Shown here: one piece after another, positions 1 to 5,876 of the stretch
Numbering within the stretch: position 1 is the stretch's first letter
Layout: each line of letters begins with the position of its first letter
Assembly (NCBI GenBank): GCA_017882985.1
Contig: JADGOK010000072.1
Location: 1 to 5,876, forward strand
Source of the DNA: Acidimicrobiales bacterium
GTDB lineage: Bacteria > Actinomycetota > Acidimicrobiia > Acidimicrobiales > RAAP-2
Direction: 5' to 3'
DNA: 5,876 nucleotides
The notes under the pieces: generated by a model
What the model saw: only the letters and a program-made list of their open reading frames with translations
Told to the model about the DNA's origin: nothing
Databases searched by the model: none
Program-made: the position numbers and the translations under genes

Positions 1-1985
1 TGCAAGGTGCCCGGGATGTTGACGGCCGAGGGTTCTCCCAACAGGTCGTCCAGTTGGACCATGACGAGACCCGCGTCACTCTCGCCGAGCCACGCGTGCA
101 GGGCGGCGAGCACGTCACCGGGTTCATCGTCCGGTTCGCACTCGAGCGCGTGCGCGAGTCGGCGGCGTAGCTCCTCACGTTCGTCGCGCGTACTCTCGGC
201 GACCAACGCGTCGAGCAGGCCGAGATTCTCGCGCTCGTCGATATCCGAGCCGCTCCACCAACCGGCGAAGGTGGCGGTGTCGTGGGTCGCGAATGACGCG
301 ACCGATCCCGGCGGCACGTCGTCCAACGTCTCGGGTCCGATGGCGAACTGCGCAACGTAGGTTCGCCGCAGCCCGTCGCGACGCATTGCTTGGCGCAGAT
401 CGGGTTCGACGGTGCCCAGGTCCTCGCCCACGATGTCGACCCCGAGTCGCTGGGCTTCAACCGCGACAATGGCCAACAGTTCCTTGAACGGCATCGACAC
501 GTAGACGCCGGCCTCCGCCGCCGCGCCCTGGGGGACCCAAAAGAGTCGTTGCAGGCCCATAACGTGGTCGACGCGCACGATCCCCGCGACACGCATGTGG
601 AAGCGCAGTGCCTCACGAAACTTGGCGTGCGCGTCGTTGCGGCAGTTCTCGGGGTGCGGCGGTGGCGATCCCCAGGTCTGGCCGTCGATCGTGAGCTCAT
701 CGGGCGGCGCTCCGATCGACATCGTGGTCACGTACTGCTCGGGGTTGTGCCACACGTCGTAGCCGAAGGGGTGCACGCCGACCGGTACGTCCAGTTCCAG
801 GGTCTGACCGCGCTGGGCGAGCTTCGACGAGAGGTCGGTCATCTGGACGTCGATAATCCACTGGGCGAGCACGTGGTAGCGAACGATCGACGGATCGACG
901 TCGTTCCAGCGCAGCAGACCGCTCTTCGCGGTCGAGGGCCAGTGGTGGAAATCGAGGCCGAATCGTTCGCCCGCGGCGCGGAACCGGGCGTAGTCGTTCA
1001 CGTCGGGATGATCCATCAAGAACGATTGCAGTCCGCTTTCGTGCTGGGCAACGAACTCACTCTGAGTCGCCGCCCACGCCTGGATGACGTTGCGCTTCGC
1101 CGCGAACGCGGCGGCCCCGTCGACGATGCCGTCCACGGTCCACGCGGCCCGGCGTTCGGGTGAATACGTCACGTTGATCAGGTGCTGGGCGGCCGGTGAC
1201 TTGAGCAGGTCCTCGACTTGATCGAGGGCGATCCACCGGTCGCTCCAAAACCGTCGGCTCACCGGCCGGTAGGGACTGGACTCAAAGGCGTGGGGACCGA
1301 ACGTTGCGAGCAGCGGAAGGGTGGAGACGACCGTGGCGTGTTGGTTTGACACCAGACGGGCGAACTCGTCGAGGTCACCGACGTCACCGCTGCCCCAACT
1401 GCGCTGCGAATGTAACGAGAAGATCGGGGCCTGGACGGAGTAGGCGCGCCAGTCGTGGGCGAAGCGGTGGCGAGCGCCACGCAAGGGACGCACGATGAGC
1501 GTCGAACGGACCGAGACCCGTCCGGCGGTCAAGTGCAGATGGTGGTAGCCCACCCGCATCGCGGGCAAGGACAACGCGAACTTCTGGCCTTCGGCACCCC
1601 GTGGTCGACTGAGCGGCGCGAGTACCTCGGTCGAGACGTCCCAACTGATCTCGCCACCGAACTCGAACTCGACGCGACACTCGACGGAACTGACCGATCG
1701 ACGTAATCGGATCGAGAGCACCGATTCGACGCCTTCGTCGACGACGTAGACCGGCTCGACGACACGGTCGAGGATCTGTTGGCGACGCTGGCGAAGGGCT
1801 GAGCGTGCGTCGTTGGACGAAGGGATCGACTCCATGTCGTCAAAGGAGTTAAGGACGGCGACGACGACGTCGGGATCGGCGTCGTGCTGGTCTTGGAGAC
1901 CGTCGACGTAACTGAGTTCAACGCCGCGCAGTGCCGCGAGTTCACCCAGCGCGGGCGCGATCTTGGCGTTCGTGTCGCGCGTCAC
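1..1985 (-). CDS. malQ: 4-alpha-glucanotransferase (amylomaltase, GH77), C-terminal end cut off by the window
   Basis: Cytoplasmic amylomaltase: it transfers a 4-alpha-glucan segment between maltooligosaccharides, releasing glucose and making longer chains for the phosphorylase. Read from a GTG at 1985 the frame is open for 661 codons to the window edge, ending in ..VNIPGTL, which in this family lies shortly before the C-terminus. The first ~180 residues are the N-terminal extension seen in actinobacterial and enterobacterial MalQ. The GH77 barrel begins near Q185 (QAPIFSLHSQRSWGSGD), followed by SPYRPVSRRFW (SPY 237-239) and GQTWG (435-439). All three catalytic carboxylates are visible: nucleophile Asp473 in RVDHVMGLQRLFW, acid/base Glu521 in VGEDLG, and Asp569 in ATHDTATF. 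The Asp-to-Glu spacing of 48 matches E. coli MalQ as I recall it. The start overlaps the glgP stop as GTGA, without a clear Shine-Dalgarno; an in-frame GTG at 1994 is an alternative. No frameshift or missing key residue is seen. Confidence 0.95.
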   Translation of the reverse strand, partial: MTRDTNAKIAPALGELAALRGVELSYVDGLQDQHDADPDVVVAVLNSFDDMESIPSSNDARSALRQRRQQILDRVVEPVYVVDEGVESVLSIRLRRSVSSVECRVEFEFGGEISWDVSTEVLAPLSRPRGAEGQKFALSLPAMRVGYHHLHLTAGRVSVRSTLIVRPLRGARHRFAHDWRAYSVQAPIFSLHSQRSWGSGDVGDLDEFARLVSNQHATVVSTLPLLATFGPHAFESSPYRPVSRRFWSDRWIALDQVEDLLKSPAAQHLINVTYSPERRAAWTVDGIVDGAAAFAAKRNVIQAWAATQSEFVAQHESGLQSFLMDHPDVNDYARFRAAGERFGLDFHHWPSTAKSGLLRWNDVDPSIVRYHVLAQWIIDVQMTDLSSKLAQRGQTLELDVPVGVHPFGYDVWHNPEQYVTTMSIGAPPDELTIDGQTWGSPPPHPENCRNDAHAKFREALRFHMRVAGIVRVDHVMGLQRLFWVPQGAAAEAGVYVSMPFKELLAIVAVEAQRLGVDIVGEDLGTVEPDLRQAMRRDGLRRTYVAQFAIGPETLDDVPPGSVASFATHDTATFAGWWSGSDIDERENLGLLDALVAESTRDEREELRRRLAHALECEPDDEPGDVLAALHAWLGESDAGLVMVQLDDLLGEPSAVNIPGTL

Positions 1986-4534
1986 CCGGACCACGTGATC
2001 AGTCCGGGGATGGCTTCGCCGTCCGAATAGATCGCCGACGGAAGGATCCTCGCGACGACTTCGCTGGGCGCGGTGTCGCCACCTCCGACGACGGCGGCCA
2101 CGTAGAGCGCGTGATTGCCGGCCCGTTCGATGAGCGTCGCTTCGACGGCGCGCGGTGGCGACGACGGTTCGGCGACGACCCACAGTTGGACGCGCAGGTC
2201 TGCCGGTTCTAATGCACCGAGACGCACCACGACGTCGTACTGGTTCGCGACGCCAGTCGTTCGCGCCATCTCTTCAACCGACACCGATAACGCGGACCAG
2301 TGTGAACGCAGGCGCTCCAGGTCATGAGCCCGAACGCGCGCCGACTTCGCGCCACCCGATTGGAGCTGTTCGACCTTGGCGTGTCCGGGCAGGTAGTAGG
2401 TCTCGGTGTATTCGCGCGCCATGCGCAGCGCGTCCCAGGTTGGCGCGAGCGTCGACATCGACTGTTTGACCGAGGCAGTCCACGATCGTGGCACGTCGGT
2501 TGGATCGCGATCGTAGAAGCACGGCACGATCTCGTTCTCCAACACGTCGTAGAGTGACGCGGCGTCGAGCACGTCCTGGGTCTCTTCGTCGGCGTAGGGC
2601 CCGCTCGTGCCGATCGTGAACCCAATGGGCTCCGCCGTAGGGTCGGCGTCGAGACGGGCCTCGTCCCACCAGCCGTCGACGGTGCTGAAGTTGAGGGCGC
2701 CGTTCATACCCGCCTTCATGCCTCCAACACCGCAGGCCTCAAGCGGTCGTCGCGGCGTGTTCAACCAGACGTCGGCGCCCTGGGCGAGCGCGCGGTCCAT
2801 CGTGGTGTCGAAGTCGACGATGAAGACGAAGCGGTCCGCCACGCCGTACTGCGTCGCGAACTCGATCATGTTCTGCAACAAGAGCTTGCCCGACTGGTCA
2901 TCGGGGTGCGCCTTACCGGCGAAGACCACCTGCACCGGGCCCCTCGGATTCTTCAGTATGCGCGCGAGTCGTTCGGGATCACTCAGTAGCAGGGTCGGAC
3001 GCTTGTAGGCGACGAAGCGCCCGACGAAGCCAATGGTCAGCCACTCCGGGTTGAGCAGCGTGAGAGAGGTCACCCGCTCGCTCGGCGCGTGACGTCGCGC
3101 GAGTTCGTTGCGGGCCCGACGTCGCGTGAAATCAACCAGGTCGCTGCGGGCCTGGTTCTTCACTCGCCACAGCGTCGCGTCATCCACGTCGACGAGTTTG
3201 GACCACATCACCGGGTCGCCCGGCGTGATCTGCCACTGCATACCGACGGCCTCGGTGAAGAGTTCGCTGTAGAGGTTCGTCGTCCACGATTCGAGGTGTA
3301 CGCCGTTGGTGACGTGGTCAATGGGTACTTCGTCCAGTGGCAATCGGGGCCAGAGCATCGACCATTGCTCTCGGGTGACCCGGCCGTGCAGGCGGCTCAC
3401 GCCGTTGCGGTGACCGGCGAGACGCAAGGCGAACACGGTCGGACAGAACGAATCACCCGGATCATCTGGATTCACGCGTCCCAGTGAGACCAGCGTCTCG
3501 AGCTCCACGCCGAGGATGACCGCGTAGGGCGCGAGGAATCGCCGCGCGACGCTCGGGGGAAAGTAGTCGTGTCCGGCGGCGACGGGCGTGTGGGTCGTGA
3601 AGATGACGCCGGGACGGACCGCGGTGCGCGCCTCGTCGAAACTGAGCCCCTCCTGGGCCATGACGCGTCGGATTCGCTCGAGTACCGCGAAGGCCGAGTG
3701 GCCTTCATTGAGGTGCAGCACCGCCGGCTCGATGTCCACGGCGGCGAGCGCGCGCATGCCGCCCACGCCGAGGATGAGTTCCTGGGAGAAGCGCGTCTCC
3801 GGGTCACTGTCGTAGAGGCGCGCGGTGATCGATCGGTCAGCGAGGGAGTTGGTGCTCACGGCGCTGTCGAGCAGTAGGAGTCGATTACGCCCGACGCGCG
3901 CCGAATAGACGTCGACCTGTACGTCGCGTCCGGGGAGCGACACGGTGACCTGTACGACACGGCCCTGGTGGTCGCGGGCGCGCACGATCGGCATCTGTGA
4001 GGGTGAGGTCATGTCCCACGCCTCGTGCTGGCGACCTTCGCGGTCGAGCCACTGGTGCGAGGTGCCGCGGTACAAGAGCCCCACCCCCACGACCGGCACG
4101 CCGAGTGCACTGCAGGCCTTCAAGTGTTCCGCGGCGACCGTGCCGAGCCCGCCGGCGAAGATGGGCAGCGAGTCGGTGAGCGAGAACTCGGCCGCAATGT
4201 ACGCGACCACCAGGTTCCGCTGTCGGCGATGCGTACGCGAGAACCACGAAGAACTGATCTTGTCGTAGCGACGAAAGTTCTCGACGACGACGCGCGCGAG
4301 CTCGGCGACGTTCGGGTCGCTCCGCAGTAGCTCGTCGACCTTGGCGCGACCGAGTCCGAGCAGCAATTGGTGCGGCCATTCGAGGGCTCCGGGACTCGCG
4401 TCGGGGTCCAGGCTCTTGAAGAGGAGCCGGGCTTCGACCTTCCACGTCCAGCGTAGGTTCATCGCCACGTCGAGCAGATCGTCAAAGGTCGCGCCGGACG
4501 CCCTCAGGCGTCTCCCGGCCTTGGCAACGGGCAC
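1982..4534 (-). CDS. glgP: Alpha-glucan (glycogen/maltodextrin) phosphorylase, GT35, actinobacterial type with DUF3417 N-terminal domain
   Basis: PLP-dependent cytoplasmic enzyme that phosphorolyses terminal alpha-1,4-glucosyl units of glycogen or maltodextrin to glucose-1-phosphate. The product is 850 residues, normal for the shorter bacterial/archaeal phosphorylase branch (TIGR02094-like). A DUF3417 segment spans about residues 13-110 (AMNLRWTWKVEARLLF). The phosphorylase core follows: AAEFSLTDSLPIFAGGLG (114-131), HLNEGHSAF (274-282), HTP (His315), VTNGVH, GRFVAYKRP with Arg506 and Lys511 (equivalents of rabbit muscle Arg569 and Lys574), and the PLP-lysine motif GGMKAGMNGALN with Lys607 (rabbit Lys680). 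A C-terminal beta-rich tail of ~120 residues is typical of this branch. The GTG start at 4534 is supported by GGGAGG five bases upstream. It shares four bases with malQ downstream, so they are probably co-transcribed. Odd points: the cofactor loop reads EACGVGG rather than the usual EA(S/C)GTSG, and the loop after GLLYR is shortened. Confidence 0.97.
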   Translation of the reverse strand: MPVAKAGRRLRASGATFDDLLDVAMNLRWTWKVEARLLFKSLDPDASPGALEWPHQLLLGLGRAKVDELLRSDPNVAELARVVVENFRRYDKISSSWFSRTHRRQRNLVVAYIAAEFSLTDSLPIFAGGLGTVAAEHLKACSALGVPVVGVGLLYRGTSHQWLDREGRQHEAWDMTSPSQMPIVRARDHQGRVVQVTVSLPGRDVQVDVYSARVGRNRLLLLDSAVSTNSLADRSITARLYDSDPETRFSQELILGVGGMRALAAVDIEPAVLHLNEGHSAFAVLERIRRVMAQEGLSFDEARTAVRPGVIFTTHTPVAAGHDYFPPSVARRFLAPYAVILGVELETLVSLGRVNPDDPGDSFCPTVFALRLAGHRNGVSRLHGRVTREQWSMLWPRLPLDEVPIDHVTNGVHLESWTTNLYSELFTEAVGMQWQITPGDPVMWSKLVDVDDATLWRVKNQARSDLVDFTRRRARNELARRHAPSERVTSLTLLNPEWLTIGFVGRFVAYKRPTLLLSDPERLARILKNPRGPVQVVFAGKAHPDDQSGKLLLQNMIEFATQYGVADRFVFIVDFDTTMDRALAQGADVWLNTPRRPLEACGVGGMKAGMNGALNFSTVDGWWDEARLDADPTAEPIGFTIGTSGPYADEETQDVLDAASLYDVLENEIVPCFYDRDPTDVPRSWTASVKQSMSTLAPTWDALRMAREYTETYYLPGHAKVEQLQSGGAKSARVRAHDLERLRSHWSALSVSVEEMARTTGVANQYDVVVRLGALEPADLRVQLWVVAEPSSPPRAVEATLIERAGNHALYVAAVVGGGDTAPSEVVARILPSAIYSDGEAIPGLITWSG

Positions 4535-4661
4535 ACCAACCTCCCAACTTCGTGTCGAAAGGAATTGTCAGATGACGACCTTCTCCAACGAAACCCCAGC
4601 CTAATGTTTCGACCAGCTAGAACTGGATTCGACGACGTCCCCTGACGTTTCGGAGCCTCGC
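4535..4661 (-). promoter_or_regulatory. glgP-malQ upstream region with a cluster of small inverted repeats and a possible -10 box
   Basis: This 127-base gap between the kinase stop and the glgP start encodes no convincing protein, so the glgP-malQ promoter probably lies here unless transcription reads through from the kinase. A TAnnnT match, TAGGCT, sits on the minus strand at 4603-4598, which would give a leader of roughly 55 bases; I see no good -35 partner. Three dyads are present: CGAAAC/GTTTCG (4589-4594 with 4606-4611), which straddles the -10 candidate; TCGACCAG/CTGG-AT-TCGA (4609-4616 with 4623-4632), over the spacer and -35 area; and ACGTC/GACGT (4635-4639 with 4644-4648), just after the kinase stop. 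The first two are placed like operators; the last could be a weak terminator stem, but no T-run follows. The sequence is read directly; the functions are inference. Confidence 0.4.
4540..4545 (-). promoter_or_regulatory. Ribosome binding site of glgP
   Basis: GGGAGG on the minus strand, five bases before the GTG at 4534. It is the strongest Shine-Dalgarno match in the window and fixes the glgP start, which also leaves a full DUF3417 domain. Confidence 0.75.
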
Positions 4662-5552
4662 CTACTCACACACGTGCTCGGCGGCCGCGAGCATCTCTCG
4701 CCCGACTGGCTGGAGATCGATTTGCGTACAGAGCAGTCCCGTCGAGACGCGCTCCACGACGCCCCATTCCCAAATCGCGGTCGCGTCGAGGTTGCAGCGA
4801 CGCGCCAGCCACTGCGCTCGGTCCCGGGCGTTGCCCTCTACGAGTTCGACGGAGTCCTCTCGCATCAAGATCCCCAGGTCGTACTCCGCCTCGGCGAGGA
4901 GTCCGTCGGGGTCAACCAGCTTGTAACCGACCTCTGCTCGAAGGCAGTTCCATTGGTGCACGTCACCATGAACCAGGACCGCCGTTTCGTGGTTGTGCGC
5001 CGCTGCGCGACGTTCTGCGCAGTCGAGCGCGTACTGCAACGTCCGTTCCGAGCAGGGTCGGTCGAGGGCCTCCCACGTGGTCGCAATGAACTCGCTCAAC
5101 CAGCGCGCCTTGGTCGAGCCCGTGGGCAGTGCGCAATCGGGAGCTGGTCGCCAGACGCGTTGGGCAACGTCACAGAGGATCTCGTGGCGCTCGGGCAGGG
5201 GTGCGTGCAAGTCCGAGAGCGACGGACCAAGCCGCTCGAGAAGCATCGCGGCGCGCGCGACGTCGGCACGCAGCAGCTTGGGACACGCCTCGCCGTTCAC
5301 CAAGGCGAGCGTCGTGATCTCACGTTGCGCGTCATCTCCCTCGCGGGGAATGAGCAATTTCAACACCGCCGGCGTTCCGTCGTCGAGCAGGGCCTCGGCG
5401 ACGAAGGCCTCGGTGCCGCCGCCGTAGGTCCGTCCGACCATGATGGACCACTCACGTTCGAGATCGCCGACGAGATCGTCGAGGCCGTCCACCCACGCTG
5501 ACGCGCCGGCGAGTCTCGCCTTGTTGCGAACGACGTCGGGCAGATTGACCAC
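4662..5552 (-). CDS. APH(6)/hydroxyurea-type antibiotic kinase family protein, substrate unknown
   Basis: Protein-kinase-fold small-molecule kinase, expected to be cytoplasmic and ATP-dependent. From a GTG at 5552 the product is 296 residues (MVNLPDVVRNKARLAG...), the usual size for streptomycin 6-kinase-like proteins (APH_6_hur family). Motifs, numbered from this start: Gly-rich loop GRTYGGGTEAF (40-50), ATP-binding Lys65 in AVLKLL, a likely helix-C Glu78 (QREITTL), hinge-like LLERLGPSLSDL (104-115), catalytic loop VHGDVHQWN with Asp197 and Asn202, and metal-binding Asp214 in LVDPDG, followed by AEYDLGILMRED. The frame stays open to 5708, but that part is low-complexity and overlaps the divergent gene, so the later GTG is preferred; no clear Shine-Dalgarno precedes it. 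Whether it acts on streptomycin, another aminoglycoside or a metabolite cannot be told. It reads toward glgP, 127 bases upstream. A maltokinase is also APH-like but is much longer and has different motifs. Confidence 0.85.
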   Translation of the reverse strand: MVNLPDVVRNKARLAGASAWVDGLDDLVGDLEREWSIMVGRTYGGGTEAFVAEALLDDGTPAVLKLLIPREGDDAQREITTLALVNGEACPKLLRADVARAAMLLERLGPSLSDLHAPLPERHEILCDVAQRVWRPAPDCALPTGSTKARWLSEFIATTWEALDRPCSERTLQYALDCAERRAAAHNHETAVLVHGDVHQWNCLRAEVGYKLVDPDGLLAEAEYDLGILMREDSVELVEGNARDRAQWLARRCNLDATAIWEWGVVERVSTGLLCTQIDLQPVGREMLAAAEHVCE

Positions 5553-5667
5553 GTACGCCAGTGTCGCACGAACGTCGCAAGGTTCTGGCGTCGCGGCGAG
5601 GCCGGGCGACTGGCACGCCGACACTGGACGCGGCGCTCCGGCTCGGTGGTCGGTAAGACTGGTACCC
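5553..5667. promoter_or_regulatory. Divergent promoter region between the APH-like kinase and the P-loop kinase
   Basis: This 115-base gap separates two divergently read genes and must hold the promoter of the plus-strand gene and probably that of the kinase. A perfect 9-bp inverted repeat is present: CCAGTGTCG at 5558-5566 and CGACACTGG at 5619-5627, separated by 52 bases. A weak -10-like TAAGAC(T) lies at 5654-5660, eight bases before the plus-strand GTG, with no Shine-Dalgarno between. That arrangement suits a leaderless transcript. No convincing -35 boxes were seen for either direction. Confidence 0.4.
5558..5627. repeat. Perfect 9-bp inverted repeat with 52-base spacer
   Basis: CCAGTGTCG (5558-5566) and its exact reverse complement CGACACTGG (5619-5627). 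The left arm begins six bases upstream of the kinase GTG at 5552, so it lies in the kinase translation-initiation region; the right arm lies where the kinase promoter could sit. The match does not extend on either side. Confidence 0.5.
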
Positions 5668-5876
5668 GTGCAACGTGTAGCCGTCGTCGGGTCGGGTGGA
5701 GCGGGCAAGACGACCTTCGCGAACGAACTTGGTCGACGGACCGGGCTCCCGGTCGTCCACCTCGACCACCTCTACTGGGGTCCCGGATGGGTGGGAGCGC
5801 CGAAGGACGAGTGGCGCGCGCGCCAGAGCGAGCATCTATCGGGCGACCGGTGGATCGCCGACGGCAATTACGCCGC
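5668..5876 (+). CDS. P-loop NTPase, FlaR/adenylate-kinase-like ('topology modulation protein' type), 3' end cut off by the window
   Basis: Small P-loop kinase-fold protein, presumably cytoplasmic; 69 codons are visible, the rest lies beyond the right edge. The start is a GTG giving MQRVAVVGSGGAGKTTF, with Walker A GSGGAGKT at residues 8-15 only a few residues in, as normal for this family. Next come LPVVHLDHLYWGPGW (27-41), WRARQ (49-53) and GDRWIADGNY (59-68), the pattern of proteins annotated as DNA topology modulation protein FlaR or adenylate kinase-like. The true substrate of these proteins is poorly established; the adenylate-kinase resemblance suggests nucleotide or small-molecule phosphorylation. 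No Shine-Dalgarno precedes the GTG, and TAAGAC lies eight bases upstream, so translation may be leaderless. It is divergent from the APH-like kinase, and its role relative to the glycogen genes is not apparent. About 180 residues in total would be typical. Confidence 0.85.
   Translation, partial: MQRVAVVGSGGAGKTTFANELGRRTGLPVVHLDHLYWGPGWVGAPKDEWRARQSEHLSGDRWIADGNYA

Noticed and set aside
390..1163. 257-codon open frame on the plus strand opposite malQ
   Set aside because: It lies wholly antisense to malQ, whose catalytic motifs are intact. The translation is Arg/Val/His/Asp-rich with no recognisable domain, as expected opposite GC-rich codons.
1529..1945. 138-codon minus-strand frame within malQ
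   Set aside because: It is a different frame of the malQ coding stretch, very rich in Ser/Thr/Arg; the malQ frame reads continuously through it.
1..1985. Possibility that the lack of a listed minus-strand gene at the left meant malQ was broken
   Set aside because: Reading the reverse complement by hand gives one uninterrupted frame of 661 codons with all GH77 catalytic residues; the gene simply runs off the window edge.
4674..5501. 275-codon open frame on the plus strand opposite the APH-like kinase
   Set aside because: The opposite strand shows clear kinase motifs. This frame has no family resemblance and is a mirror of third-position GC bias.
5553..5708. Longer N-terminus (52 extra residues) for the APH-like kinase
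   Set aside because: The added residues are Pro/Ala/Thr-rich, resemble no part of the family, fill the divergent promoter region and overlap the start of the P-loop gene. The GTG at 5552 gives the usual family length.
5452..5835. 127-codon minus-strand frame over the intergenic region and the P-loop gene
   Set aside because: It is antisense to the Walker A-containing plus-strand gene and out of frame with the kinase; its composition is Arg/Ser-rich without domain features.
1..5876. CRISPR arrays, tRNA/rRNA genes, insertion sequences and attachment sites
   Set aside because: No spaced direct repeats, no tRNA-like cloverleaf, no transposase motifs and no terminal repeats were seen; nearly all sequence is accounted for by coding regions.

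Overview
The window is GC-rich and densely coded. Its codons favour C or G at the third position, and GTG starts are frequent. Together with an actinobacterial-type alpha-glucan phosphorylase and a 4-alpha-glucanotransferase with an N-terminal extension, this points to an actinomycete-like bacterium (Actinomycetota, perhaps Acidimicrobiia). The taxonomic call is inference from protein style and composition; no marker gene is present.

Layout, left to right. Positions 1-1985 (minus strand) hold most of malQ, a 4-alpha-glucanotransferase whose C-terminal end lies beyond the left edge. Positions 1982-4534 (minus) hold a complete glgP, an alpha-glucan phosphorylase. The malQ start codon overlaps the glgP stop codon by four bases (GTGA), so the two form a transcriptional and probably translational unit. 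Positions 4535-4661 form a short non-coding gap, unusually rich in small inverted repeats, that should carry the glgP-malQ promoter. Positions 4662-5552 (minus) encode a small kinase of the APH(6)/hydroxyurea kinase type. Positions 5553-5667 are a divergent intergenic region with a perfect 9-bp inverted repeat. From 5668 (plus) a P-loop nucleoside-kinase-like gene (FlaR/'topology modulation' type) begins and runs off the right edge.

How the genes fit together: GlgP releases glucose-1-phosphate from the ends of glycogen or maltodextrin chains. MalQ disproportionates the short maltooligosaccharides that GlgP cannot shorten further, making longer chains and free glucose and so feeding GlgP again. 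This is a standard glycogen/maltodextrin breakdown pair. The APH-like kinase points the same way, but a 127-bp gap with hairpins separates it from glgP, so operon membership is uncertain and its substrate is unknown.

I found no tRNA, rRNA, CRISPR array, insertion sequence or obvious mobile-element boundary, and no clearly undescribed system. The points most worth a second look are the altered cofactor-loop sequence in GlgP, the dyad cluster upstream of glgP, and the dyad in the divergent promoter region.
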